Shown here: positions 23,737 through 31,729 of the stretch, piece after piece
How the letters are laid out: each line of letters opens with the position of its first letter
Numbering within the stretch: position 1 is the stretch's first letter
Assembly (NCBI RefSeq): GCF_001570765.1
Contig: NZ_BCSH01000054.1
Location: 1 to 44,192 of the forward strand
Length of the DNA stretch: 44,192 bases
Reading direction: 5' to 3'
Origin: Nocardiopsis listeri NBRC 13360
GTDB lineage: Bacteria; Actinomycetota; Actinomycetes; Streptosporangiales; Streptosporangiaceae
Program-made: the position numbers and the translations under genes
Notes under the pieces: generated by a model
Database searches by the model: none
Told to the model about the DNA's origin: nothing
Seen by the model: the letters and a program-made list of their open reading frames with translations, nothing else

Positions 23737-25227
23737 ATGGCCACGTCCGCACACCAGACGAACATCCCGGCGGCGCTGACCGCCCTGGTCCCCCGACTGC
23801 GCGAGATCTGCGGTGAGGACGGCGTCCTCACCGACCTCTCCCGACGCCGCGTCTACGAGAGCGACGGCCTCACCTACCACCGCGCCACCCCGGGCGTGGT
23901 CGCCCTGCCCACCACCACCGCGCAGGTCGCCGCCGTGGTCTCCCTGTGCGCCGAACACGGTGTCCCCTACGTGCCCCGCGGCGCCGGCACCGGCCTGTCG
24001 GCGGGAGCGCTCCCCCACGCGGACGGGGTCCTCCTCGTCACCTCGCGCATGCGACGCGTCGTAGAGATCGACCCGGAGAACGAGTGCGCCGTGGTCGAGC
24101 CCGGCGTGACCAACCTCGACATCACCCGCGCCGCCGCGCCCCACGGCTACTACTACGCACCCGACCCCTCCAGTCAGCAGGTCTGTTCGGTCGGCGGCAA
24201 CGTCGCGGAGAACTCCGGCGGAGCGCACTGCCTCAAGTACGGGTTCACCTCCGGGCACGTGCGCGGCCTGGAGATCGTCACCCCGTCCGGCGAGGTCGTG
24301 GAACTGGGCGGCAAGGCCACCGGAGCGCACGGCTACGACCTCATCGGCGCGTTCATCGGCTCCGAGGGCACCCTGGGGGTGGCCACCCGCGTCACCGTCT
24401 CCCTGACCCGCTCGCCGCAGAAGACCGTCACCCTGCTGTCCGCGTTCACGTCCATGGACGCCGGCGGCGAGGCCGTGGGCGCGATCATCGCCGCCGGGGT
24501 GCTTCCTTCGGCGATCGAGATGATGGACGCTCTGGCCATCGAGGCCGCGGAAGCGGCGGTGGCCTGCGGCTACCCGGCGGGTGCGGCCGCGGTGCTGGTG
24601 GTGGAGCTGGACGGGCCGACCTCGGAGGTCGACGCCCAGGTGGAGCGGGTCACCGAACTGTGCGCCGCCAGCGGGTCCTTCGAGACCCGTACCGCCAGCG
24701 GCGCGGTGGAGCGGGCGCTGATCTGGAAGGGCCGCAAGTCCGCCTTCGCGGCGGTGGGCCGGATCAGCCCGGCCTACATCGTGCAGGACGGGGTGGTGCC
24801 GCGCACGGCGCTGGGCGAGGTGCTGGGCCGCATCGCCGCGTTGTCCGCCGAGAGCGGCATCCGGGTGGCCAACGTCTTCCACGCCGGTGACGGCAACCTG
24901 CACCCGCTGGTGCTGTTCGACGACGCCGAACCCGGCGCGGGAGAACGCGCCGAGGAGGTGTCGGGGGCCATCCTCGACCTGTGCGTGGAACACGGGGGTT
25001 CCATCACCGGCGAACACGGGGTGGGCGTGGACAAGGCGTGCAAGATGCCGCGCATGTACTCCGACGACGACCTGACCACCTTCGACCTGTTCCGGCGGGC
25101 GTTCGACCCCGCCGGGATCGCCAACCCGGACAAGCTGTTGCCCACCCCGCGTCTGTGCGGTGAGCGGCCCGGGGTACGCACCGGGGTACACCCCCTGGTG
25201 GAGTCCGGTCAGGCCGAGCAGTTCTGA
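23737..25227 (+). CDS. glcD: Glycolate oxidase subunit GlcD (FAD-linked)
   Basis: A 496-residue FAD-linked oxidase, the main catalytic subunit of glycolate dehydrogenase, making glyoxylate. The PCMH-type FAD domain shows VPYVPRGAGTGLSAGA (about 75-90), PSSQQVCSVGGNVAENSGG and FIGSEGTLGV; the C-terminal domain contains FHAGDGNLHPL and GSITGEHGVG. Length is close to E. coli GlcD. ATG 23737 follows GGGGAG. glcE follows after 31 bp and then glcF, the standard three-subunit order. D-lactate or D-2-hydroxyglutarate dehydrogenases share this fold, but the glcEF neighbours and aceB support glycolate. Confidence 0.9.
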   Translation: MATSAHQTNIPAALTALVPRLREICGEDGVLTDLSRRRVYESDGLTYHRATPGVVALPTTTAQVAAVVSLCAEHGVPYVPRGAGTGLSAGALPHADGVLLVTSRMRRVVEIDPENECAVVEPGVTNLDITRAAAPHGYYYAPDPSSQQVCSVGGNVAENSGGAHCLKYGFTSGHVRGLEIVTPSGEVVELGGKATGAHGYDLIGAFIGSEGTLGVATRVTVSLTRSPQKTVTLLSAFTSMDAGGEAVGAIIAAGVLPSAIEMMDALAIEAAEAAVACGYPAGAAAVLVVELDGPTSEVDAQVERVTELCAASGSFETRTASGAVERALIWKGRKSAFAAVGRISPAYIVQDGVVPRTALGEVLGRIAALSAESGIRVANVFHAGDGNLHPLVLFDDAEPGAGERAEEVSGAILDLCVEHGGSITGEHGVGVDKACKMPRMYSDDDLTTFDLFRRAFDPAGIANPDKLLPTPRLCGERPGVRTGVHPLVESGQAEQF

Positions 25228-25258
25228 CCCCGAACGGCGAGAGGCGGGAAGACCCAGC

Positions 25259-26440
25259 GTGAAGGACCTGGACGTCGAGGGCGTCACCCTGTGGAAGGGG
25301 ACCGAGGCGGACGCGGTGTGCGGGGTCGTGCCCGACCGTGTGGCTCGCCCGAAGGACACCGAGGCGCTCGGGCGGCTGCTGGCCGCCGCCCGCGCCACCG
25401 GGGCCACGGTGACCCCGCGCGGGGGCGGCACCGCCCTGGACTGGGGTTCACCGCCCCGCTCCCTGGATCTGATGGTGGACACCTCCGCGCTGTCCTGGAT
25501 CGACCACAACGCCGGTGACCTGGTCGTCGAGGTCGGTGCGGGCACGCCGCTGGCCGAACTCCGACGGACCCTGGCCGACGCCGGGCAACGCCTTTCCTAC
25601 GATCCGTTGCGTGTCGGTGGAACCGTGGGCGGGGCGCTGGCGACCGGGGTGAGCGGGCCACGCAGGTTGCTCGCCGGAGGGCTGCGGGACCTGGTGATCG
25701 GGATGACCTTGGTGCGCGCCGACGGGGTGGTGGCGCGCAGCGGTGGTCGCGTGGTCAAGAACGTGGCCGGATACGACCTTGCCAAGCTGCACACCGGTGG
25801 GTACGGCACGCTCGGGGTGATCGCCTCGGCGGCGTTCCGGCTGCACCCGCTACCGCCGGCCGTTCGGGTGGTGAGCGTGCCTCTGCGGTCGCGGGAGGAC
25901 ACCGAGCGGGCCTTGGCGGACCTGCGGGCCACCACGGTGGTACCCGCCGCGGTGGAACTCGACCGGGACCGGTTGTGCGTGGTGTTGGAGGGGACCGCCG
26001 AGGGTCTGGTCCCCCGGGTCGAGGAGACCCTCCGGGCCTTGGGCGAGGACGGGGCGGAGGTCGCCGAGGAACTCCCCGAGGACTGGGGCCTCCTGCCCAC
26101 CGAGGGAACCCTGGCGCGGGTCCTGGCGCCTCCGGCCGAGCTACCGGGCCTGGCCTGCGACCTGGACGCCGACGTCCGAGGGTACGGATCGGTGCCCGCG
26201 GGGACCCTGTACCTGGCGTTCGCCCCGGGCACCCCCGCCGACGTCGTGGAGAAGCGATTGGCCGCGGTCCGCCACGTACCCGATCGGACCGCGGTGCTTC
26301 TGCGCGCCGAACCGCACGTGCGCGAGGCCGGAGTCGACCCCTGGGGCGAGGTGCCGGGGCTGTCGCTGATGCGGGCCGTCAAGGACTCCTTCGATCCCGA
26401 CCACCGTCTGTCGCCCGGCCGCTTCGCGGGCGGGATCTGA
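25259..26440 (+). CDS. glcE: Glycolate oxidase FAD-binding subunit GlcE
   Basis: A 393-residue FAD-binding protein related to GlcD but shorter. The glycine motif TPRGGGTALDWG, GGTVGGALATGVSGPRR and AGYDLAKLHTGGYGTLGVI mark the flavin domain, and the end SFDPDHRLSPGRF is typical of GlcE. The frame is open back into glcD, but GTG 25259 (MKDLDVEGV) has GAGGCGGGA upstream and lies 31 bp past the glcD stop. It is somewhat longer than E. coli GlcE. It forms a complex with GlcD and GlcF. Confidence 0.86.
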   Translation: MKDLDVEGVTLWKGTEADAVCGVVPDRVARPKDTEALGRLLAAARATGATVTPRGGGTALDWGSPPRSLDLMVDTSALSWIDHNAGDLVVEVGAGTPLAELRRTLADAGQRLSYDPLRVGGTVGGALATGVSGPRRLLAGGLRDLVIGMTLVRADGVVARSGGRVVKNVAGYDLAKLHTGGYGTLGVIASAAFRLHPLPPAVRVVSVPLRSREDTERALADLRATTVVPAAVELDRDRLCVVLEGTAEGLVPRVEETLRALGEDGAEVAEELPEDWGLLPTEGTLARVLAPPAELPGLACDLDADVRGYGSVPAGTLYLAFAPGTPADVVEKRLAAVRHVPDRTAVLLRAEPHVREAGVDPWGEVPGLSLMRAVKDSFDPDHRLSPGRFAGGI

Positions 26441-26470
26441 ATCGTCCACCGCGCCCCCTGGGAGGATCCC

Positions 26471-27784
26471 GTGACCGAACGCCCCGGACCCGAGCGGCTC
26501 TTCGGCGACCTGTTGAACGACTGCGTGCACTGCGGTTTCTGCCTGCCGACCTGCCCCACCGACGTGCTGTGGGGTCAGGAGATGGACTCCCCGCGCGGGC
26601 GCATCCACCTGATGTCGCAGATGCACGAGGAGGACGTGCTCACCGAGACGGCGGTGGACCACTTCGACAACTGTCTGGGCTGTCTGGCGTGTGTGTCCTC
26701 CTGCCCGTCGGGGGTGGCCTACGACGCCCTGCTGGAGCACACCCGCCACCGGGTGGAGACCGAACACGAACGGCCCCGAGGCGAACGGGTGTTGCGCGCG
26801 GCCGTGTTCTCGCTCTTCCCGTACCGCGCCCGGTTGCGGGCCCTGCGCGGACCGCTGCGCGCCTACCGGTCCGGCGGGGTCTCCTCACTGGTGCGACGCT
26901 CCGGGTTGCTGGACCGCCTCTCCCCCACCCTGGCCACCATGGAGCGCATCGCGCCGCCGCTGTCCTCTCCGCCACCGCCGCTGCCCGAACTGGTTCCTGC
27001 GGTCGGCGCCCGGCGTGCCCGGGTGGGCATGTTGGTGGGCTGTGTGCAGGGGGCGTTCTTCCCTGAGGTGAACACGGCGACCGCACGGGTGCTGGCCATG
27101 GAGGGCTGCGACGTGGTGATCCCGCGTGCCCAGGGGTGCTGTGGCGCGCTGTCGGGCCACGCGGGTCGTCTCCGGGAGGCGGTGGAGTTCGCCAAGCGGT
27201 TCGTGGAGGTGTTCGAGGCCGGCCAGGTGGAACGAATCGTGGTGAACTCCGCCGGGTGCGGATCCAGCATGAAGCACTTCGACCGCACCATGGCCGAGGC
27301 CGGGGAGAGCGATGCCTGGGTGGAGCGCGCCCAGAAGGTGTCGGCCAAGGTGGTGGACCTGACCGAGTTCCTCGTGGAGCTGGGACCGCGCGCCGAGCGC
27401 CACCCGCTACCGCTGCGCGTGGCCTACCACGACGCCTGTCACCTGTCCCACGGCCAGGGCGTGACCAGTCAGCCCCGCGAACTGCTCACGCAGATCCCCG
27501 GGTTGGAGGTGTCCGACCTGCCCAACAAGGAGATCTGCTGTGGTTCGGCGGGGGTGTACAACCTGTTCAAGCCCGAGGCCGCCGCCGAACTCGGTGACCG
27601 CAAGGGGCAGGACGTGGCCGCGACCGGAGTCGGGGTGCTGGTGTCGGGCAACCCGGGTTGTTCGCTCCAGATCGCCTCGGCGATGGAACGCGCCGGCACG
27701 CCGGTGACGGTGACCCACACCGCCCGCCTGCTCGACGCGTCCCTGCGCGGCCTGAGCGTGGAACAAGCTCTCGGAAAGGTGTGA
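26471..27784 (+). CDS. glcF: Glycolate oxidase iron-sulfur subunit GlcF
   Basis: A 437-residue electron-transfer subunit with two 4Fe-4S ferredoxin motifs: Cys18, 21, 24, 28 (CVHCGFCLPTCPTD) and Cys68, 71, 74, 78 (CLGCLACVSSCPSG). The C-terminal half has two cysteine-rich CCG domains (GCCGALSGHAGR and CCGSAGVYNL). It should pass electrons from the flavin subunits to the quinone pool at the membrane. GTG 26471 follows GGGAGGATC. It is the last gene of the glc operon, with a terminator-like hairpin and T run at 27796-27842. Confidence 0.92.
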   Translation: MTERPGPERLFGDLLNDCVHCGFCLPTCPTDVLWGQEMDSPRGRIHLMSQMHEEDVLTETAVDHFDNCLGCLACVSSCPSGVAYDALLEHTRHRVETEHERPRGERVLRAAVFSLFPYRARLRALRGPLRAYRSGGVSSLVRRSGLLDRLSPTLATMERIAPPLSSPPPPLPELVPAVGARRARVGMLVGCVQGAFFPEVNTATARVLAMEGCDVVIPRAQGCCGALSGHAGRLREAVEFAKRFVEVFEAGQVERIVVNSAGCGSSMKHFDRTMAEAGESDAWVERAQKVSAKVVDLTEFLVELGPRAERHPLPLRVAYHDACHLSHGQGVTSQPRELLTQIPGLEVSDLPNKEICCGSAGVYNLFKPEAAAELGDRKGQDVAATGVGVLVSGNPGCSLQIASAMERAGTPVTVTHTARLLDASLRGLSVEQALGKV

Positions 27785-27795
27785 GATTTTCCAAA

Positions 27796-27842
27796 AAGAG
27801 AGCGGAGATAAAGGCACATAGAGCGCCTGTCGCCGCTTTTTT
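27796..27842 (+). terminator. Terminator after glcF
   Basis: AGCGG (27801-27805) pairs with CCGCT (27833-27837), extended outward by A/G pairing with the following T run and inward by AGGC/GCCT; six T residues lie at 27837-27842. It starts about 12 bases past the glcF stop. Confidence 0.6.
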
Positions 27843-28220
27843 CATGCCTGCCGGAAACACACCCTACCCATTGATCAGACCCGGCTGGCGACAACGCGCC
27901 ACCATGGGGATCGCTGGCGAGCATGAAATTGCAGGTCACACCGTTTCCCTATGGCCCGCACCACTGCCATGGCCACATCCGGACACCCAGAGTTCCCCAG
28001 AAGCCGCGCATGGCAACCGGACGAATTCGACCACGACGGAAGACACAAGCGGCTAACCAGCAAGAATACCCGAAGTGCGCACTTACTCACCTCCTACAAG
28101 CGATCCGAACCACCCGAGACAAGAGGATCCCCACCACACCGAGAAAACGACCGGACACCATCGCGACAACCTGCAAAAATACCGGAAAACCGCAGCCCGA
28201 TTCCGAATTCGAGATCGACC
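27843..28220. other. Low-GC gap before the bacteriocin genes
   Basis: About 380 bases visibly richer in A and T than the rest of the window. Open frames on both strands lack ribosome sites and actinomycete codon usage and resemble no family I know. It may be transferred DNA or a degraded gene carrying the upstream control region of the bacteriocin locus. Confidence 0.5.
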
Positions 28221-28249
28221 TGGAGAGAAAAGCGGACCTGCCATAAGTT
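28221..28249 (+). promoter_or_regulatory. Candidate promoter of the bacteriocin operon
   Basis: TGGAGA (28221-28226), 17 bases, TAAGTT (28244-28249). The -10 fits TAnnnT and the spacing is ideal; the -35 matches TTGACA in four positions. It would give a leader of about 45 bases ending in the strong GGGAAGGAAG ribosome site. Confidence 0.4.
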
Positions 28250-28299
28250 CTTCCTCGGACAACGGAGAAACGTTACCAGGAATCCCCCGGGAAGGAAGC

Positions 28300-28593
28300 A
28301 TGAACAGAAGCAAGAAAGTCCTTGTGACCGTTCTGGTTGCTGCGGGCATCAGCGTCGGAACGGCCGGAGCCGCCTCCGCGGTCGTCTCGAACGTGGGCGG
28401 TGGAACCTGGGACCGCGGCATCGTCGCTGAACGCGTCTACTCGAACTATCTCCACAACAGCAGGTGCCACGGCTCCACCGCTGTGGGGACCAGCACCGTT
28501 CGCTCGCCGAACACCAGCGCTGGCTCCTGGGCACGAGCGAGTGTCCAGAAGTCGTGGACGAACAACCAGACGTACTGGCGCAACAGCTGCTGA
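28300..28593 (+). CDS. Lactococcin 972-family bacteriocin precursor 1
   Basis: A 97-residue secreted peptide precursor. The signal peptide MNRSKKVLVTVLVAAG ends at an ASA site, so cleavage after Ala27 leaves 70 residues. The mature part has the lactococcin 972 pattern: GGGTWDRG near the start, then VYSNYLHNSRCHGSTAVG, GSWARASVQKSWT and an aromatic end (NNQTYWRNSC). Lactococcin 972 is a non-modified, Sec-exported peptide that binds lipid II and blocks septum formation. This one has Cys56 and Cys97, which the classical peptide lacks, so a disulfide is possible. ATG 28300 follows GGGAAGGAAG. A second such gene, a membrane protein and an ABC ATPase follow. Codons use more A/T third positions than the neighbours. 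Confidence 0.88.
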   Translation: MNRSKKVLVTVLVAAGISVGTAGAASAVVSNVGGGTWDRGIVAERVYSNYLHNSRCHGSTAVGTSTVRSPNTSAGSWARASVQKSWTNNQTYWRNSC

Positions 28594-28616
28594 TGACGAA
28601 ACAGGAGCAATCCCCC

Positions 28617-28910
28617 ATGAAACTCACCAAGCGCGCTCTCGTGACCACGGCCCTGGCCCTTGGCATCGCCGCCGGTGCCGCCTCGGCCGCGCACGCCGCA
28701 CCTCCGAACGAAACCTGGAACCGCGGCGTCACCGGCATTCCGGGTGCCGGTACCAGTTACTCGCACTACTTCCACCCCAGTGCGTGTCACGGCGCCACCG
28801 CGGTGGGGAAGACCACCGTGCGCACCGCCAACATCGCCGCGGGATACTGGGCGTGGGCCACCGCCGATCGCGCCATCGGCAACAACCAGGCCTACCGACG
28901 CACCTGCTGA
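28617..28910 (+). CDS. Lactococcin 972-family bacteriocin precursor 2
   Basis: A second 97-residue precursor, 23 bp after the first. The signal peptide MKLTKRALVTTALALG ends at AHA, again predicting a 70-residue mature peptide (from Ala28). Shared with the first: TW-RG, CHG-TAVG, TVR, AG-WA, NNQ-Y-R and a C-terminal Cys; the cysteines are Cys57 and Cys97. The N-terminus lacks the glycine run and the middle differs (GIPGAGTSYSHYFHPSA), so the two have diverged well. ATG 28617 has AGGAG about nine bases upstream. They could act together, serve different targets, or one could be a protective or decoy peptide. Confidence 0.85.
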   Translation: MKLTKRALVTTALALGIAAGAASAAHAAPPNETWNRGVTGIPGAGTSYSHYFHPSACHGATAVGKTTVRTANIAAGYWAWATADRAIGNNQAYRRTC

Positions 28911-28924
28911 TCCCCCGACGAACA

Positions 28925-28954
28925 AGCCCGCCGGTGCCACGGCACCGGCGGGTT
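28925..28954 (+). promoter_or_regulatory. Hairpin between bacteriocin genes and membrane-protein gene
   Basis: A 12-bp perfect stem (28927-28938 with 28941-28952), extended by A/G-T pairs, with a tight loop and a short TT after it. It begins 15 bases after the second precursor stop. A partial terminator here would give more peptide than immunity/transport mRNA. Confidence 0.65.
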
Positions 28955-28971
28955 CCTGACAGGACGAATTC

Positions 28972-31050
28972 GTGCCCAACAGAACCCTCGCCTTCGCCTA
29001 CGTGGCCTGTGCCGTGTTCGCCGCGGTTATCGCGTTCCTCCTGGCCACGACGGCCGAGCGCACGATCTACGTGCTGGAGGACTCCCAACTGGTGTGGATC
29101 TCCCAGAGCGACGGGACCCACGACAACGACGAAGTGGCTGCCTCGGTACAACAGGTCGCCGACGACCAGGACGCCTCTATCGGCTACGTCATCACCGACG
29201 TCAACGAACCGTCCTCGGTGGTCCACCTCTACCTCGCCGTCGCGAACTCCGAGTCCCGCCACCAGCAGTGGCTGGAGGACGGCTACCCCGCATTCGGCCG
29301 GGACCTCACCGTCACGACCCACCCCATCACGGACTTCGGTGAGGTGGGGCCGAATGGCATATACCTGATCTTCGGTGACACCGAGGCGGAAGCGGCGCTG
29401 CGCGCAGCCCTGTCCGAACACGGCCTCCATGAGGCGGCCGGCACCCAGGTCACCCAGATGTGGCACTACTTCACCGGCGGGCACCTTTTCAACCTCCTGG
29501 CGGTCGCCCTCCTGGGGTCGGCGGCCGCGACCGGGGCCGGAGTCCTTCTCTCCGCCCGCGACTACGGTGTCATGCGCCTCCAGGGACGCTCCTACCTCGA
29601 CATCCTCGGCGGAGACCTCAGGAAGATCCTCCTGCTGTCCGCGATCGCCCTGCCATCGGTGGTGGCCGCGACGCTGGCGTTCCTCGGGGTATACAACGGG
29701 TGGAACCAAATCGGCCTCTACTCCCTGCTGGCCGTGGTGTTCCTGGCCCTACTGGCGGTCCCCTGCCTGCTCGTGCACGCGGCGGTCCTGGGTCTGGTCC
29801 ACACCACGGGCATCCTGCCGGCGCTCAAGGGACGCCTCCCCGTGGGCAGCACCACCGCGGCGGTCTACCTGGTCAGGGTCCCCGTACTGGTACTGACCCT
29901 GATCATCCTCGGCGGAGTCCTCAGTGCCGCCCAGGACGTCCGTGACCAGCGCGCCGGGCTGGCACTCCTGGCGGACCGCGGCGACACGTCCTTCCCCTCC
30001 CTCTCGGCCAACTACGGGTGGGCGGACTCGGAGGCCGTGGACGAGGCCCTGGGGCCGTGGCTGCGAGAAGCCGATGCCGCGGGTGACATGGTCCTGACCA
30101 TCCACGGCAACATCGACGAGTTCCTTCCCGTCGACCAGGCGCAGCCGTGGACCACCTCCTCGACGGTTCGCCCGGTCCTCGTGGTGAACGACACCTACCT
30201 CGCCGAAGAAGAGGTGCTTTCCCCCTCCGGTGAGCGCCACGGCTCCGGGGACACCGTTCGGATCATCGTGCCGGATAACGCCCGGGAGCTCACCGACGAG
30301 CTTGTCGATGACGTGGCCAACGGCTGGCTCACGATCAACGGCCGAGGAGAGCAGGCGCCGGAGGTGGAGGCGCTGGTGGCGGCCGACGGCCAGACACTGT
30401 TCACCTACGCGGCCAAGGGCATGAGCGATCCCCAGCACTTCCTGCCCCTGGTGCACGACCCCGTCGTCATCGCGCTGCCGAACGGCGCGATCCTGTCCGA
30501 CGACGACTACGTCAACTACCTGACCGGCCGCTCGACGGCCTTTCCCGATCCCTCGGTGGTCGAGGACTTCCGTGAAGAGAGCCCGGAGGCGTCACGGTAC
30601 CTCTCGATGGTGGAGACCCTCACCGTCAGCGCGCTGAAGGACCACCACTACTCATTGAACGTCCTGCGCAGTGAGACGTTCAACCTGCTCGGGGCGGGCG
30701 CCGTGCTGCTGCTCACCGCCATGGCCGCGTGCATCGTCCACGTGCGTACCCGGGCCCAGGAGATCTTCGCCCGGCACATCAGCGGCTGGACCTTCGCCGC
30801 CACCCACCGGCGCCTGCTCCTGGTAGAGGGCGGCCTCGCCGTGGCCTTTCTGGGCTGGGCGACGTGGGACACGCTCCGCAAGCTGGCTATGGCTTCCGAC
30901 GCCATGTACGGAGGCCCAGGAGGCATGGGACCCAGCGGGGCCGAGCCGTTCTACGCGCTGGGCATCGTGTTGGTGAGCATGGTGATCACCATCGCCGCGC
31001 TGGCCCTCTTCCACCGAAAGATCGTCCGCGAAGGCGCCTCCCAGGCCTGA
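28972..31050 (+). CDS. Bacteriocin-associated integral membrane protein (lactococcin 972 group)
   Basis: A 692-residue membrane protein, matching by size and layout the putative immunity/permease protein found beside lactococcin 972-type peptides. Eight hydrophobic segments: about 7-27, 172-194, 219-240, 247-271, 298-320, 568-590, 613-634 and 659-681. Large hydrophilic, mostly acidic outer domains span about 28-170 and 321-567. The arrangement, helices around big outer loops beside an ABC ATPase, resembles FtsX/MacB-type permeases. GTG 28972 follows AGGAC. The ATPase gene starts 23 bp later. It may give self-protection, export or both; sequence does not decide. Confidence 0.82.
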   Translation: MPNRTLAFAYVACAVFAAVIAFLLATTAERTIYVLEDSQLVWISQSDGTHDNDEVAASVQQVADDQDASIGYVITDVNEPSSVVHLYLAVANSESRHQQWLEDGYPAFGRDLTVTTHPITDFGEVGPNGIYLIFGDTEAEAALRAALSEHGLHEAAGTQVTQMWHYFTGGHLFNLLAVALLGSAAATGAGVLLSARDYGVMRLQGRSYLDILGGDLRKILLLSAIALPSVVAATLAFLGVYNGWNQIGLYSLLAVVFLALLAVPCLLVHAAVLGLVHTTGILPALKGRLPVGSTTAAVYLVRVPVLVLTLIILGGVLSAAQDVRDQRAGLALLADRGDTSFPSLSANYGWADSEAVDEALGPWLREADAAGDMVLTIHGNIDEFLPVDQAQPWTTSSTVRPVLVVNDTYLAEEEVLSPSGERHGSGDTVRIIVPDNARELTDELVDDVANGWLTINGRGEQAPEVEALVAADGQTLFTYAAKGMSDPQHFLPLVHDPVVIALPNGAILSDDDYVNYLTGRSTAFPDPSVVEDFREESPEASRYLSMVETLTVSALKDHHYSLNVLRSETFNLLGAGAVLLLTAMAACIVHVRTRAQEIFARHISGWTFAATHRRLLLVEGGLAVAFLGWATWDTLRKLAMASDAMYGGPGGMGPSGAEPFYALGIVLVSMVITIAALALFHRKIVREGASQA

Positions 31051-31073
31051 CCACCGAAGAACCGAGGAACACC

Positions 31074-31712
31074 GTGATCACCCTGAAGAACCTCAGCAAG
31101 TCCTTCGGTCGCCGCGTCCTGTGGGACGACTTGGATCTGGCCGTCGAACCCGGCCGCATGCTCGCCTTGGTCGGCGCCAGCGGATCGGGCAAGACCACCC
31201 TGCTCAACTGCATGGGCCTGCTGGAGAAGCCGACCGGCGGGCGGATCCTGTTCAAGGGCACCGACGTCACCCGGTTGGGCCCGGGGAAACAGCGCCGGTT
31301 CCGCCGCGACCACCTGGGCTACCTCTTCCAGAACTACGCGCTGATCGAGAACGCCACCGTGAAGGCCAACCTGGACGTGGCCCGCCGTCGCGGCACCCGC
31401 CCCGACCACGCGACCGCTCTGGAGAGGGTCGGCTTGGCCGGGCGGGAGAAGGAGAAGGTCCACCACCTGTCCGGCGGCGAGCAGCAGCGCGTGGCCCTGG
31501 GCCGGCTCATGGTCAAGAGGCCGTCTCTGGTCCTGGCGGACGAGCCCACCGGCGCTCTGGACCACGACAACGGGACAATGGTCGTGGACGTGCTGCGCAG
31601 GATGAGCCGTGAAGGCTGCGCGGTGGTCATCGCCACGCACAACGACTCCGTGCGCGACGCCTGTGACACGGTCTTCGACGTCGCATCCCAAAAGGAGCTC
31701 GCTGCGCGCTGA
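31074..31712 (+). CDS. ABC transporter ATPase of the lactococcin 972 locus
   Basis: A 212-residue ABC ATPase of the LolD/MacB-like type that accompanies lactococcin 972 systems. Walker A GASGSGKTT (34-42), Q-loop Gln86 (FQNYAL), signature LSGGE (132-136), Walker B LVLADEP (152-158) and H-loop His189 are all intact, so it should be active. The frame is open far upstream, but GTG 31074 with GAGGAA gives the family start (MITLKNLSKSFG). It is the last gene of the locus and convergent with dapF, 17 bp between stops. Its partner is almost certainly the preceding membrane protein. Confidence 0.9.
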   Translation: MITLKNLSKSFGRRVLWDDLDLAVEPGRMLALVGASGSGKTTLLNCMGLLEKPTGGRILFKGTDVTRLGPGKQRRFRRDHLGYLFQNYALIENATVKANLDVARRRGTRPDHATALERVGLAGREKEKVHHLSGGEQQRVALGRLMVKRPSLVLADEPTGALDHDNGTMVVDVLRRMSREGCAVVIATHNDSVRDACDTVFDVASQKELAAR

Positions 31713-31729
31713 CCCGGTGTGCGGCCCCG

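Noticed and set aside
27951..28430. A 159-codon plus-strand frame overlapping the first bacteriocin gene
   Set aside because: It runs through the bacteriocin gene in another frame, has no ribosome site and has a composition typical of random translation.
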